Assembly: GCA_964016105.1 (NCBI GenBank)
Contig: CAXHEX010000018.1
Span: 36,609 to 100,608, forward strand
Source: Ketobacter sp964016105
Lineage (GTDB): Bacteria > Pseudomonadota > Gammaproteobacteria > Pseudomonadales > Ketobacteraceae
Reading direction: 5' to 3'
Length of the DNA: 64,000 bases
The translations under genes were made by a program, and so were the position numbers. Positions 16,759-28,239 of this stretch are shown here, one piece after another. Positions within the stretch are counted from its first letter, which is position 1. Each line of letters begins with the position of its first letter. Below the pieces are notes generated by a model, which saw only the letters and a program-made list of their open reading frames with translations, was not told the origin of the DNA and did no database searches.

Positions 16759-17793
16759 ATGAGGCCGAAAGTCGATAGGGCACAAGAGGTGCTAAAGGCA
16801 CTGGTGGAACGGTACATATTGGAAGGCGAACCCGTGGGCTCCAAGGTTATTGCCGAGTCCATGGTGCACTCCGCCAGCCCTGCCACCATTCGCAACGTCA
16901 TGGCAGAGTTGGAAGAGCGTGGGCTAATTTGTTCCCCCCATACCTCCGCCGGGCGGGTGCCCACGGCCATGGGCTATCGCTTGTTTGTGGACACCATGCT
17001 GACGGTGGCGGCTCCCGGAGTGGAAAATATAGATCAAGTGAAAAGTCGCCTGCTGCCGGACAAAACCCCCCTTGAGTTAGTGGAAGAGGCGTCCGCATTA
17101 CTTTCTGACCTGACATCCATGGCCAGCATCGTGATGGTGCCCCAGCAGGGCGATAATGCCAGCCTGCGGCAGGTGGAGTTTCTACCCCTGGAAGGCTGCC
17201 GTGTGTTGGTGATTTTGGTGCTCAACGATCGTGAAGTACAGAATCGCATTATCACCACGGATCGTAGGTATAATGAAGTAGAACTGCAGCAGGCGGCTAA
17301 CTACCTCAACCAGCATTTTATTGGCAGTAACCTCAGCTCCATTCGGGAGCGCTTACTCGCGGCCATGAAAACCGACAAAACCCATATGGACTCCCTGATG
17401 CAAACGGTGATTGAGGTGGCCACCCATAGTTTTGATCCCTCTCCTGAAGCGGACTGCGTGGTATCCGGCCAGGGCAACCTGTTGGGTATGGTGGATGAAC
17501 AAGGGGTAGATCGACTCAAAGGTCTGTTTGACGCGTTCCAGCGCAAACGGGATCTGTTAGGCATCATGGACAGCTGCATCAAGGCCGATGGAGTACAAAT
17601 ATTCATTGGCCAGGAATCCGGTTACAAAATGCTCGACGAATGCAGTCTGGTGACCTCCACTTATGGCGCCAAAGATGATGTCTTGGGGGTGTTGGCGGTG
17701 ATTGGTCCCACTCGCATGCCCTATCAGCAGGTAGTCCCCATGGTGGATTTAACTGCGAAAATTCTCAGTGCGGCCTTGAAGCCGATCAATTAG
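16759..17793 (+). CDS. hrcA: Heat-inducible transcription repressor HrcA
   Basis: 344 residues. N-terminal winged helix (RAQEVLKALVERYILEGEPVGSKVIA; SPATIRNVMAELEERGLI), SAGRVPTAMGYRLFVD, and the C-terminal sensory domain ending GVLAVIGPTRMPYQQVVPMVDL. HrcA normally represses chaperone operons at CIRCE elements (TTAGCACTC-N9-GAGTGCTAA). I find no CIRCE in front of hrcA, grpE or dnaK here; its target may lie elsewhere, for example groESL. It leads the hrcA-grpE-dnaK-dnaJ cluster. Confidence 0.95.
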   Translation: MRPKVDRAQEVLKALVERYILEGEPVGSKVIAESMVHSASPATIRNVMAELEERGLICSPHTSAGRVPTAMGYRLFVDTMLTVAAPGVENIDQVKSRLLPDKTPLELVEEASALLSDLTSMASIVMVPQQGDNASLRQVEFLPLEGCRVLVILVLNDREVQNRIITTDRRYNEVELQQAANYLNQHFIGSNLSSIRERLLAAMKTDKTHMDSLMQTVIEVATHSFDPSPEADCVVSGQGNLLGMVDEQGVDRLKGLFDAFQRKRDLLGIMDSCIKADGVQIFIGQESGYKMLDECSLVTSTYGAKDDVLGVLAVIGPTRMPYQQVVPMVDLTAKILSAALKPIN

Positions 17794-17802
17794 CCCCCAT
17801 AT
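17775..17802 (+). promoter_or_regulatory. Sigma-32 (RpoH) heat-shock promoter of grpE
   Basis: CTTGAA (17775-17780), a 14-nt spacer, then CCCCATAT (17795-17802) matches the RpoH consensus CTTGAAA-N11-16-CCCCATNT almost exactly. It overlaps the last codons of hrcA, 80 nt before the grpE start. Confidence 0.88.
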
Positions 17803-17881
17803 AGTGAAAAATTTTGCAGCTGAACCACATGCTGGTTTTTGCGCTTTTTGAATAACTCATTGATTTTGGTGGAGAAAATCT

Positions 17882-18496
17882 ATGGCGAGCGATGAAGCTA
17901 CGCGCCCGGATTCGGAGCAGGATATAAATCAGCCGGACCAGCAGGGGGAGCCGGTAGAGCAAGAAAGTACCGTGGAGGAGGCTTCTAGCGAATCTGAAGC
18001 GGCCAGTGGTGAATTAACCCTGGAGGCGGCTCTTGCCGAGATTGTTGAGCTGAACGGAAAGTTGGCAGAGCAGTCGGATTCGGTTCTACGGGCCCAGGCA
18101 GAAGTGCAAAACATGCGCAGGCGCGCCGAGCGTGATGTGGAAAACGCCCATAAATTTGCTTTGGATAAGTTTTCTTCCGATTTATTGCCTGTAATAGATA
18201 GCTTGGAGAGAGCCACAGAGGCAGCTGACAACCTGGACTCAGAGGCCGTAAAGGCCATGAAAGATGGGGTTGAACTCACTTTGAAAATGTTTGTGGAAGC
18301 CCTCAAAAAGCATGGCGTGGAGCAGGTTGATCCCATGGGCCAGCCGTTTGATCCTGAGTTTCACCAGGCCATGTCCATGGTGCCAAACCCAGATATGGAG
18401 CCCAATTCGGTTATGGCAGTTATGCAAAAAGGGTATTTACTTAAAGGGCGGCTCGTGCGTCCTGCCATGGTGGTGGTGTCAAAAGCGGCATCGTAA
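17882..18496 (+). CDS. grpE: Nucleotide exchange factor GrpE
   Basis: 204 residues. An acidic, disordered N-terminus (~60 residues) leads into a long coiled coil (EAALAEIVELNGKLAEQSDS, QAEVQNMRRRAERDVENAHK) and the C-terminal beta-wing (GVEQVDPMGQPFDPEFHQAM; GYLLKGRLVRPAMVVVSK). It exchanges ADP on DnaK. Served by its own sigma-32 promoter at 17775-17802. Confidence 0.97.
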   Translation: MASDEATRPDSEQDINQPDQQGEPVEQESTVEEASSESEAASGELTLEAALAEIVELNGKLAEQSDSVLRAQAEVQNMRRRAERDVENAHKFALDKFSSDLLPVIDSLERATEAADNLDSEAVKAMKDGVELTLKMFVEALKKHGVEQVDPMGQPFDPEFHQAMSMVPNPDMEPNSVMAVMQKGYLLKGRLVRPAMVVVSKAAS

Positions 18497-18510
18497 ACCC
18501 ACAAAATACA

Positions 18511-18538
18511 CTTGAATTTGTTGGCAACAGCCCCATTT
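18511..18538 (+). promoter_or_regulatory. Sigma-32 (RpoH) heat-shock promoter of dnaK
   Basis: CTTGAA (18511-18516), 14-nt spacer, CCCCATTT (18531-18538): again a near-perfect RpoH site, with the same spacing as the grpE promoter. It lies about 108 nt before the dnaK start. Confidence 0.9.
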
Positions 18539-18645
18539 AGGTAAACAAGCCAGGGGCTTAGGCCTCGAAACCAACTAAACAGACACTTTTAATCACCGCA
18601 TTGTGCTTCAAGCCATGCGGAGCCAAGATAAGCGGAGAGTAGAAA

Positions 18646-20592
<1,947 letters not shown>

Positions 20593-20618
20593 GTTGTTAT
20601 CGGTAGTAAGCAAAGCGT

Positions 20619-20673
20619 AATGAGGTAGCGTCCTCATTGGCAAGGCAGTCGCGGAGCAAGTCTCCGCGTTGCC
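20619..20673. repeat. Two hairpins between dnaK and dnaJ
   Basis: AATGAGG/CCTCATT (20619-20638) and CGCGGAG/CTCCGCG (20650-20668, extended by GGCA/TGCC) are perfect stems. No T run follows, so they are more likely mRNA processing or stability elements that set the dnaK:dnaJ ratio than a terminator (inference). Confidence 0.55.
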
Positions 20674-20733
20674 GCATCAAGAGCCAGGCCATCAGTGGCC
20701 TTCGTCGCACAACAATAGAATTGGTTTAAACCT

Positions 20734-21873
20734 ATGTCGAAAAGAGATTACTACGAAGTGCTCGGGGTTTCGAAGGATTCCTCCGCTCAGGAGATCAAAA
20801 AAGCCTATCGAAAACTGGCCATGAAGTACCACCCCGACCGTAACCCGGACGACAAAGAGGCCGAGGCCAAATTTAAAGAGGCCAGTGAAGCCTACGAAGT
20901 ATTGTCCGATGAGCAGAAGAAAGAAGCCTACGATCATTATGGTCATGCCGGAGTAGACCCCAATATGGGAGGTGGCGGCTTCCATGCCGGAGCCGGTGGA
21001 GCCAGCTTCAGCGATATCTTTGGTGATGTGTTTGGCGATATCTTTGGTGCCGGTGGCCGTCCCGGTGGTGGTGGCCGTAACAATCGCGGATCGGATTTGC
21101 GTTATACCCTTGAGCTGGACCTTGAAGAAGCAGTGAAGGGTACCAACGTGGAAATTCGCGTTCCCACCATGGTGAACTGCGAAGTTTGTGACGGCAGTGG
21201 CGCTAAAAAAGGTACCAGCCCCGTTACCTGCAGCACCTGTGGTGGTGCCGGTCAGGTGCGTATGCAGCAGGGCTTTTTCTCGGTTCAGCAAACCTGTCCT
21301 GCTTGTCGGGGTCAGGGTAAAATTATTAAAGACCCCTGTCCTGCTTGTCATGGTCAGGGTCGTAAGGAAAAACGCAAAACGCTTTCGGTTAAGATTCCCC
21401 CCGGCGTGGACACCGGTGATCGTATTCGTTTGGCCGGTGAGGGTGAAGCTGGAGTGGCCGGTGGGCCTGCCGGAGACCTCTATGTGCAGGTGGCGGTGAG
21501 AGATCACGCCATTTTCCGACGGGAAGGCAAAGACTTATTCACGGAAGTGCCCATCAGTTTTGCTGATGCTGCATTGGGCGGTGAGCTGGAGGTGCCTACC
21601 TTAGATGGTCGAGTGAAACTGAAAATTCCTGCAGAGACTCAAACCGGTAAGTTGTTTCGATTGCGCGGCAAGGGCGTGACCCCAGTCCGCGGTGGTAACC
21701 CTGGTGATCTGTTGTGCCGGGTGACATTGGAGACACCTGTAAATCTGTCAAAGGAACAAAAAGATTTATTGCGCCAGTTTCAGGAAGGCCTGGAAAAAGA
21801 AGGCCATCGCCAATCTCCCAAAAAGAGTGGCTGGTTTGATGGCGTAAAATCGTTCTTCGACGACATGTTGTAA
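20734..21873 (+). CDS. dnaJ: Co-chaperone DnaJ (Hsp40)
   Basis: 379 residues. J domain with HPD in KYHPDRNPDD, Gly/Phe-rich linker (GGGGFHAGAGGASF), four CxxCxGxG zinc repeats (CEVCDGSG, CSTCGGAG, CPACRGQG, CPACHGQG) and the C-terminal substrate domain. It delivers clients to DnaK and stimulates its ATPase. Confidence 0.99.
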   Translation: MSKRDYYEVLGVSKDSSAQEIKKAYRKLAMKYHPDRNPDDKEAEAKFKEASEAYEVLSDEQKKEAYDHYGHAGVDPNMGGGGFHAGAGGASFSDIFGDVFGDIFGAGGRPGGGGRNNRGSDLRYTLELDLEEAVKGTNVEIRVPTMVNCEVCDGSGAKKGTSPVTCSTCGGAGQVRMQQGFFSVQQTCPACRGQGKIIKDPCPACHGQGRKEKRKTLSVKIPPGVDTGDRIRLAGEGEAGVAGGPAGDLYVQVAVRDHAIFRREGKDLFTEVPISFADAALGGELEVPTLDGRVKLKIPAETQTGKLFRLRGKGVTPVRGGNPGDLLCRVTLETPVNLSKEQKDLLRQFQEGLEKEGHRQSPKKSGWFDGVKSFFDDML

Positions 21874-21912
21874 TAACCCTAAATAATCTACCCATAGTTT
21901 AAGGAATATCCA

Positions 21913-22728
21913 GTGAGTGACTCCGAAGTAAAAGTGGCCGTAATTGGTGCTGCGGGCCGCATGGGGCGGGCTTTAATTGAGGCTGTGACCGAAGGTGAGG
22001 GTGTGACTCTTGCTGCCGCCATCGATCGGCCCGGCAATTCACTCATTGGTACAGATGCTGGTGAATTGGCCGGTGTGGGTAAATTGGGTGTGACCGTGGT
22101 GGATAGCCTGCATGCGGTAAAAGACGATTTTGAAGTCTTGATCGACTTTACTGCGCCCGCAGCCACCGTGGCTAATGCGGCGTTTTGTGCCCAGCATGGT
22201 AAGAAAATGGCCATTGGCACCACTGGTCTTAACGAGGAAGAAAAAGCCGCTTTGGCAGAGAGTGCCGAAAAAACGGCCATCATGTTTGCCCCTAACATGA
22301 GTATGGGGGTGAATCTTTGCTTTAAGCTTTTGCAAATTGCCGCCCAAGTGTTGGGTGACGAGGTGGACATCGAAGTGGTGGAAGCCCACCACCGGCATAA
22401 AGTGGATTCCCCTTCTGGTACCGCGTTAAGAATGGGTGAAGTGGTGGCTGACACCCTGGGGCGAGACTTGAAACAAGTGGCGGTCTATGGCCGGGAAGGT
22501 CAGGATGGCCCACGGAAGCGTGACACCATCGGTTTTGCCACAGTCCGTGCTGGCGATATTGTAGGTGAACATACGGTCATGTTCGCGGCAGATGGTGAAA
22601 GAGTGGAAATCACCCACAAAGCCACCAGTCGTATGAATTTTGCCCGTGGTGCTGTGCGCGCCTGTCGCTGGCTCAGTCAGAAATCCATAGGCTTCTACGA
22701 TATGCAGGATGTACTGGGCCTAAAATAA
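21913..22728 (+). CDS. dapB: 4-hydroxy-tetrahydrodipicolinate reductase
   Basis: 271 residues. NAD(P)H-binding VAVIGAAGRMGRALIEAV, active-site EAHHRHKVDSPSGTALRMGE (His-His and Lys), and C-terminal RACRWL. Catalyses the second step of the diaminopimelate/lysine branch. Start is GTG 21913 after TAAGGA. It follows dnaJ and precedes carAB, the order seen in Pseudomonas. Confidence 0.98.
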   Translation: MSDSEVKVAVIGAAGRMGRALIEAVTEGEGVTLAAAIDRPGNSLIGTDAGELAGVGKLGVTVVDSLHAVKDDFEVLIDFTAPAATVANAAFCAQHGKKMAIGTTGLNEEEKAALAESAEKTAIMFAPNMSMGVNLCFKLLQIAAQVLGDEVDIEVVEAHHRHKVDSPSGTALRMGEVVADTLGRDLKQVAVYGREGQDGPRKRDTIGFATVRAGDIVGEHTVMFAADGERVEITHKATSRMNFARGAVRACRWLSQKSIGFYDMQDVLGLK

Positions 22729-22761
22729 ATTAGACCTTAGAACCCCAATTCCGATAGAATA

Positions 22762-22787
22762 GCCCCGATCAGCGCCTTGCTCGGGGC
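22762..22787. repeat. Hairpin downstream of dapB
   Basis: GCCCCGA (22762-22768) pairs with TCGGGGC (22781-22787) across a 12-nt loop. There is no T run. It may be a weak terminator or part of the carA leader; nothing else is recognised in 22729-22948. Confidence 0.4.
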
Positions 22788-22960
22788 AGATCCTCGACAT
22801 CTTAAACATTCACCTAACCTCAGTTGTCCGGCTTATCAGTCATCTGCATAAAGCCCGGCATTGTGCGGCCCGGAACTTTCATTACGAAGTGGGGCATGTT
22901 TAAGTAGGTGGGCGCTTAGCTGATCAAAAACTCATTTACAACCCAGAGATGGAGGTTGGC

Positions 22961-24103
22961 TTGAACAAACCAGCCATTTTAGCCCTAGAAGACGGCACCC
23001 TTTTCCGGGGTGTTTCCATCGGTGCCGACGGCCAGTCCGTAGGCGAAGTGGTTTTCAATACCGCCATGACCGGTTATCAGGAAATTCTCACCGATCCCTC
23101 ATACGCTCGCCAAATGGTGACCCTCACTTATCCTCATATTGGAAATACCGGAGTCAATGAGGAAGATGAAGAATCGCGGCAAATTTGGGCCGCGGGATTA
23201 ATCATCCGCAACCTTCCCATGATCGCCAGCAGTTGGCGCAGCGAAAAGCCCCTGGATCAGTATCTAAGCGAGCGTGGCGTGTTGGCTATTGCGGATATCG
23301 ATACCCGAAAGCTGACCCGAATTCTGCGGGAAAAAGGCGCTTTAAGTGGCTGTATCATGGCGGGAGATGATCTGGATGCCGATGCCGCCCTGGCCCAAGC
23401 CAAGAACTTTGCGGGCCTGAAGGGTATGGATTTAGCCAAAGAAGTGACGGTAGATGAGCCTTACTCTTGGCAAGAAGGTACTTGGGAGTTGGGCGAAGGC
23501 CATATGAAAGCGCCGGCTCAGTTGCCCTACAAAGTGGTAGCCTACGACTTTGGCGTGAAGCGCAATATATTGCGCATGTTGGTGGATCGCGGTTGCGACC
23601 TCACTGTGGTGCCCGCTCAAACCCCTGCCAGTGATGTTTTGGCCATGAGCCCGGACGGCATCTTTTTGTCCAATGGTCCTGGTGATCCAGAACCCTGCGA
23701 TTATGCCATCACGGCGATTAAAGCCATTTTGGAAACGGACACTCCGGTGTTTGGAATTTGTCTTGGCCATCAACTGCTGGCATTGGCCAGTGGTGCGCAA
23801 ACGGTAAAGATGAAATTTGGGCATCACGGCGCCAACCATCCAGTTCAGAATCTGGACGATAAAACCGTGTTGATTACCAGCCAGAACCATGGCTTTGCCG
23901 CTGATGAGGAAACGCTGCCGGACAATTTGCGAGCCACCCATCGATCGTTGTTTGATGGTTCTTTGCAAGGCATCCATCGCACCGACCGGCCCGCTTTTAG
24001 TTTTCAAGGCCATCCGGAAGCGAGCCCAGGGCCCCACGATGCAGCGCCATTGTTCGACCACTTTATCGAACTGATGGCAGAGCGAGCTGGAAACAGCAAA
24101 TAA
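22961..24103 (+). CDS. carA: Carbamoyl-phosphate synthase small (glutaminase) subunit
   Basis: 380 residues from a TTG start. TTG 22961 is preferred over ATG 22949: GGAGG lies 5 nt before TTG, ATG 22949 has no ribosome site, and the TTG form (MNKPAILALEDGT) lines up with the E. coli N-terminus. The glutaminase triad is in GICLGHQLLALASG (Cys) and in HPEASPGP (His, Glu). It supplies ammonia to CarB for arginine and pyrimidine synthesis. Confidence 0.95.
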   Translation: MNKPAILALEDGTLFRGVSIGADGQSVGEVVFNTAMTGYQEILTDPSYARQMVTLTYPHIGNTGVNEEDEESRQIWAAGLIIRNLPMIASSWRSEKPLDQYLSERGVLAIADIDTRKLTRILREKGALSGCIMAGDDLDADAALAQAKNFAGLKGMDLAKEVTVDEPYSWQEGTWELGEGHMKAPAQLPYKVVAYDFGVKRNILRMLVDRGCDLTVVPAQTPASDVLAMSPDGIFLSNGPGDPEPCDYAITAIKAILETDTPVFGICLGHQLLALASGAQTVKMKFGHHGANHPVQNLDDKTVLITSQNHGFAADEETLPDNLRATHRSLFDGSLQGIHRTDRPAFSFQGHPEASPGPHDAAPLFDHFIELMAERAGNSK

Positions 24104-24127
24104 GATTTTTTCAAACGGTAGGATGCA

Positions 24128-27100
24128 ATGCCAAAACGTACTGATATTAAAAGCGTTCTGATTCTGGGAGCAGGCCCCATTGTGATTGGACAAGCCTGTG
24201 AGTTCGATTACTCCGGCGCACAGGCCTGTAAAGCCCTGCGGGAAGAAGGGTTTCGGGTGATACTGGTGAATTCCAATCCCGCCACCATCATGACCGATCC
24301 CGCCATGGCCGATGCCACCTACATCGAGCCCGTTGAGTGGAAAACCGTTGCCAAAGTCATTGAAAAAGAGCGTCCCGATGCGGTGTTACCCACCATGGGC
24401 GGCCAAACCGCGCTGAACTGCGCCCTGGATTTGGCCAAGCACGGGGTGTTGGATAAGTTCGGCGTAGAGCTGATTGGTGCAACCCAGGATGCCATCGACA
24501 AAGCTGAAGACCGAGAGCGGTTTGATAAAGCCATGAAAGCCATTGGCTTGGACACACCGCGGGCGTCCATTGCCCATAGTATGGAAGAAGCGTTACAGGT
24601 ATTGGATAACTTTGGCTTCCCTTGCATCATCCGGCCTTCCTTCACCATGGGTGGCTCCGGTGGCGGTATCGCGTATAACCGGGAAGAGTTCGTTGAGATA
24701 TGTGAGCGTGGCTTGGATCTTTCCCCCACCTCTGAGCTGCTGATCGATGAATCGTTGATTGGCTGGAAAGAATATGAAATGGAAGTGGTGCGGGATAAAA
24801 ACGACAACTGCATCATTGTCTGCTCCATTGAAAACTTTGACCCCATGGGGGTGCATACCGGGGACTCCATCACCGTGGCACCGGCGCAAACCCTAACGGA
24901 TAAGGAATACCAGATTCTGCGTGACGCCTCCTTGGCGGTATTGCGAGAAATCGGTGTGGAAACCGGTGGCTCCAACGTGCAGTTTGGCATGTGTCCGGAA
25001 ACAGGGCGTTTGGTGGTAATTGAGATGAACCCGCGGGTATCGCGTTCGTCAGCGTTGGCGTCAAAAGCCACCGGTTTCCCCATTGCTAAAGTGGCGGCAA
25101 AACTGGCGGTGGGATACACCTTGGATGAATTGCAAAACGATATTACTGGCGGCAACACGCCGGCTTCGTTCGAGCCATCCATCGATTATGTGGTAACCAA
25201 GATTCCCCGTTTCAATTTCGAAAAATTCGCCCAGGCGGATCCCGTGCTCACCACCCAAATGAAGTCGGTGGGTGAAGTGATGGCCATAGGCAGAACCTTC
25301 CAGGAGTCCATGCAAAAAGCCCTACGTGGCTTGGAAGTGGGGGTGGACGGTTTTGATCCCTTTATCGACTTGCAAGGGGATGATGCCAGCAGCCAACTGC
25401 GCAATATGATGGTGACCCCGGGCCCGGATCGAATCTGGGTTTTGGCGGATGCGTTCCGCTTTGGTATGAGCGTAGAAGATGTGTTTGATGCCACCGCCAT
25501 TGACCCCTGGTATCTGGTACAAATTGAAGACATCGTAAATGAAGAAAAGCAGCTGCAAACCTCCACCATTGGTGAGTTGAATGCAGATCGCTTGCGCGGC
25601 CTGAAGCGCAAAGGGTTTTCTGATGCACGCTTGGCTAATTTACTCAGTGTGTCTGAAAATCAACTGCGTAAGCACCGCCTGGAACTGGGTGTTAAACCCG
25701 TTTACAAGCGCGTTGATACCTGTGCAGCGGAGTTTGCCACCAGTACTGCCTATATGTATTCCACCTATGAGGACGAGTGCGAAGCGCAACCCAGTGACAA
25801 AGATAAAATTATGGTGTTGGGCGGCGGGCCGAACAGAATCGGCCAGGGCATCGAATTCGATTACTGCTGTGTTCATGCGGCCTTGGCAATGCGTGACGAT
25901 GGTTACGAAACCATTATGGTGAACTGTAATCCGGAAACCGTTTCTACGGATTACGACACCTCTGACCGTTTGTACTTTGAGCCAGTAACCTTTGAAGATG
26001 TTCTGGCCATTGTGGACCTGGAAAAGCCCAAGGGCGTGATTGTCCAGTTCGGTGGCCAAACTCCACTGAAGTTGGCGCGGGATCTTGAAGCGGCAGGCGT
26101 TCCTATCATTGGCACCTCGCCCGACGCCATCGATCGAGCGGAAGACCGTGAACGCTTCCAGCAAATGATTGAGCGTTTGGGACTGTTGCAGCCCCCTAAT
26201 CGTACTGCCCGTAGCACAGAAGAAGCGGTTCGATACGCCGAGACCATAGGCTATCCCTTAGTAGTGCGTCCTTCCTATGTGTTGGGTGGTCGCGCCATGG
26301 AAATCGTTTATAAAGAATCAGAGCTGCGTCGCTACATGACCGAAGCGGTCCAGGTTTCCAACGATGCCCCGGTGTTGTTGGATCGATTCCTGGATGATGC
26401 CATCGAAGTGGATATGGATGCCGTCAGTGACGGTAAGCAAGTGGTGATCGGCGGTTTGATGCAGCATATCGAACAAGCAGGTGTGCACTCCGGTGACTCT
26501 GCCTGCTCATTGCCTCCCTATAGTTTAAGCCAGTTTTTGCAGGATGAAATGCGCGAGCAGTCCCGCAAAATGGCCATAGAGCTTGGGGTGGTGGGATTAA
26601 TGAATGTGCAGTTTGCAGTGAAAGGCGAAGATGTTTACATTTTGGAAGTGAACCCCAGAGCTTCCCGTACCGTGCCTTTCGTTTCTAAATGTATCGGCGT
26701 GTCCTTGGCGAAAGTGGCGGCTCGTTGCATGGCTGGTCAGAGTCTACAGGATCAAGGTTTTGTGGAAGAGATTGTGCCCAAGCATTATTTTGTTAAAGAA
26801 GCGGTATTCCCTTTTGCCAAGTTCCAAGGAGTTGACCCCATTCTTGGGCCGGAAATGAAATCCACCGGTGAAGTAATGGGAGTAGGCGATCGCTTTGGCG
26901 AAGCATTTGGTAAAGCGGCGTTAGGCGCAGGGGAAACCATACCCAGCAGCGGCACGGTATTTATGAGCGTGCGGGAAGGTGATAAACCGGCCGCTTTGAT
27001 TATGGCAAAGCAGCTGGATAGCCTGGGCTTTAAGTTGATTGCCACCAGTGGAACAGCAAAGGTGTTGAAAGCTGGGGGCTTAACGGTTGCTACCATTAAT

Positions 27101-27346
27101 AAAGTAAAAGAAGGGCGCCCCCATATCGTGGACGCAGTGAAAAACGGTGAAGTGGATTTGATCATTAACACCACTGCGGGTACTCAAGCGGTAGCGGATT
27201 CCTATCAAATCCGTCGCGAAGCCTTGCAGAACAAGATTTGCTACACCACCACGATTGCGGGTGCCGAGGCCATCTGTGCCTTTTTGCAAACGGAAGTCGA
27301 GACCAAAGTTAGACGGCTTCAAGATTTACACGCGGAGTTACAATAA
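24128..27346 (+). CDS. carB: Carbamoyl-phosphate synthase large subunit
   Basis: 1072 residues: two homologous ATP-grasp halves (first half from ILGAGPIVIGQACEFDYSG, second from VLGGGPNRIGQGIEFDYCC), an oligomerisation domain between, and the C-terminal allosteric MGS-type domain. The stop overlaps greA by one base (TAATG). Confidence 0.99.
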   Translation: MPKRTDIKSVLILGAGPIVIGQACEFDYSGAQACKALREEGFRVILVNSNPATIMTDPAMADATYIEPVEWKTVAKVIEKERPDAVLPTMGGQTALNCALDLAKHGVLDKFGVELIGATQDAIDKAEDRERFDKAMKAIGLDTPRASIAHSMEEALQVLDNFGFPCIIRPSFTMGGSGGGIAYNREEFVEICERGLDLSPTSELLIDESLIGWKEYEMEVVRDKNDNCIIVCSIENFDPMGVHTGDSITVAPAQTLTDKEYQILRDASLAVLREIGVETGGSNVQFGMCPETGRLVVIEMNPRVSRSSALASKATGFPIAKVAAKLAVGYTLDELQNDITGGNTPASFEPSIDYVVTKIPRFNFEKFAQADPVLTTQMKSVGEVMAIGRTFQESMQKALRGLEVGVDGFDPFIDLQGDDASSQLRNMMVTPGPDRIWVLADAFRFGMSVEDVFDATAIDPWYLVQIEDIVNEEKQLQTSTIGELNADRLRGLKRKGFSDARLANLLSVSENQLRKHRLELGVKPVYKRVDTCAAEFATSTAYMYSTYEDECEAQPSDKDKIMVLGGGPNRIGQGIEFDYCCVHAALAMRDDGYETIMVNCNPETVSTDYDTSDRLYFEPVTFEDVLAIVDLEKPKGVIVQFGGQTPLKLARDLEAAGVPIIGTSPDAIDRAEDRERFQQMIERLGLLQPPNRTARSTEEAVRYAETIGYPLVVRPSYVLGGRAMEIVYKESELRRYMTEAVQVSNDAPVLLDRFLDDAIEVDMDAVSDGKQVVIGGLMQHIEQAGVHSGDSACSLPPYSLSQFLQDEMREQSRKMAIELGVVGLMNVQFAVKGEDVYILEVNPRASRTVPFVSKCIGVSLAKVAARCMAGQSLQDQGFVEEIVPKHYFVKEAVFPFAKFQGVDPILGPEMKSTGEVMGVGDRFGEAFGKAALGAGETIPSSGTVFMSVREGDKPAALIMAKQLDSLGFKLIATSGTAKVLKAGGLTVATINKVKEGRPHIVDAVKNGEVDLIINTTAGTQAVADSYQIRREALQNKICYTTTIAGAEAICAFLQTEVETKVRRLQDLHAELQ

Positions 27347-27822
27347 TGAATCGATTTCCCATGACCGTTCAAGGTGCAGATAAATTACGTGAAGAACTGG
27401 ATCATTTGAAAAGGGTGGATCGTCCTCGCATTGTGGCGGCCATTGCAGAAGCTCGAGAGCATGGCGACCTAAAGGAAAATGCGGAATACCATGCGGCGCG
27501 GGAAGAGCAAGGCTTCACTGAAGGCCGCATTATGGAGATCGAAGGTAAACTGGGTAATGCTCAGATTATCGATATCACAAAAATCAATCACACCGGTAAA
27601 GTGATTTTTGGTGTGACCGTGGATCTTTACGATATTAATAAAGACGAAGAGCGCAGTTACCAGATTGTGGGGGATGATGAGGCAGACATAAAACAAAACA
27701 AATTGTCTGTAAATTCTCCCATTGCCCGTGGTCTGATTGGTAAATTTGAAGGCGATGAGGTTTCCGTTGATACTCCTGGGGGAACTGTTGAGTATGAGAT
27801 TGTAAAAGTCAAACACATATAG
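27346..27822 (+). CDS. greA: Transcript cleavage factor GreA
   Basis: 158 residues: N-terminal coiled coil (GADKLREELDHLKRVDRPRI; GDLKENAEYHAAREEQ, the DxxENxEY tip acidic residues) and the C-terminal FKBP-like domain ending GTVEYEIVKVKHI. Rescues backtracked RNA polymerase through the secondary channel. Coupled to carB; GGAG lies 8 nt before the start. Confidence 0.98.
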   Translation: MNRFPMTVQGADKLREELDHLKRVDRPRIVAAIAEAREHGDLKENAEYHAAREEQGFTEGRIMEIEGKLGNAQIIDITKINHTGKVIFGVTVDLYDINKDEERSYQIVGDDEADIKQNKLSVNSPIARGLIGKFEGDEVSVDTPGGTVEYEIVKVKHI

Positions 27823-27855
27823 GTTGGTTCCCTGATTGAAGGGAGCATTCGTAAT

Positions 27856-27887
27856 AAAAAAGCGCTACTCATAGGTAGCGCTTTTTT
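27856..27887. terminator. Bidirectional terminator between greA and spy-like gene
   Basis: AGCGCTAC/GTAGCGCT stem flanked by A and T runs, loop TCATAG. It serves carAB-greA on plus and the spy-like gene on minus. Confidence 0.93.
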
Positions 27888-27906
27888 ATTGGGTAGGGGT
27901 TGCGTA

Positions 27907-28239
27907 CTACATGTATTTTTTACTGAATTTTGAGTGTCTTTTTTCCCGTCGCTCCTGCATGGACTCAAATTCTTCCAGTTGCTCTTCGGATAAGATGGAT
28001 TTGATCTGAGTTTGTGTGTCTGCCCTTAACGCTTCCATTTGCTCGCGTAGAGCTTCTCGTTTGGGTTGGTTGGCTTCAAAAATTCCTTCCAATTGAGTTT
28101 GTTGCTCTTCAGTCAGTTCCAATTTGCTCACCAGATGTTGTTTCATTCTGCCACCGGGCTTACCGTCTTTGGGACAAGCCATAGCGGGGACAGCGACTAA
28201 TGTACCTATGGTGGCAGCGGTAATAAGTAATTTTTTCAT
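27907..28239 (-). CDS. Spy/CpxP-like periplasmic chaperone (LTxxQ family)
   Basis: 110 residues. Signal peptide MKKLLITAATIGTLVAVPAMA, then a small helical protein with the two family motifs LTEEQQTQLEGI and LSEEQLEEFESM, and a basic tail. Spy-type proteins hold unfolded periplasmic proteins and are induced by envelope stress. The adjacent two-component genes on the same strand resemble BaeSR, a known spy regulator in E. coli. Confidence 0.85.
   Translation of the reverse strand: MKKLLITAATIGTLVAVPAMACPKDGKPGGRMKQHLVSKLELTEEQQTQLEGIFEANQPKREALREQMEALRADTQTQIKSILSEEQLEEFESMQERREKRHSKFSKKYM

Noticed and set aside
16640..18645. CIRCE element for HrcA
   Set aside because: TTAGCACTC/GAGTGCTAA was looked for before hrcA, grpE and dnaK and not found; sigma-32 sites are there instead.
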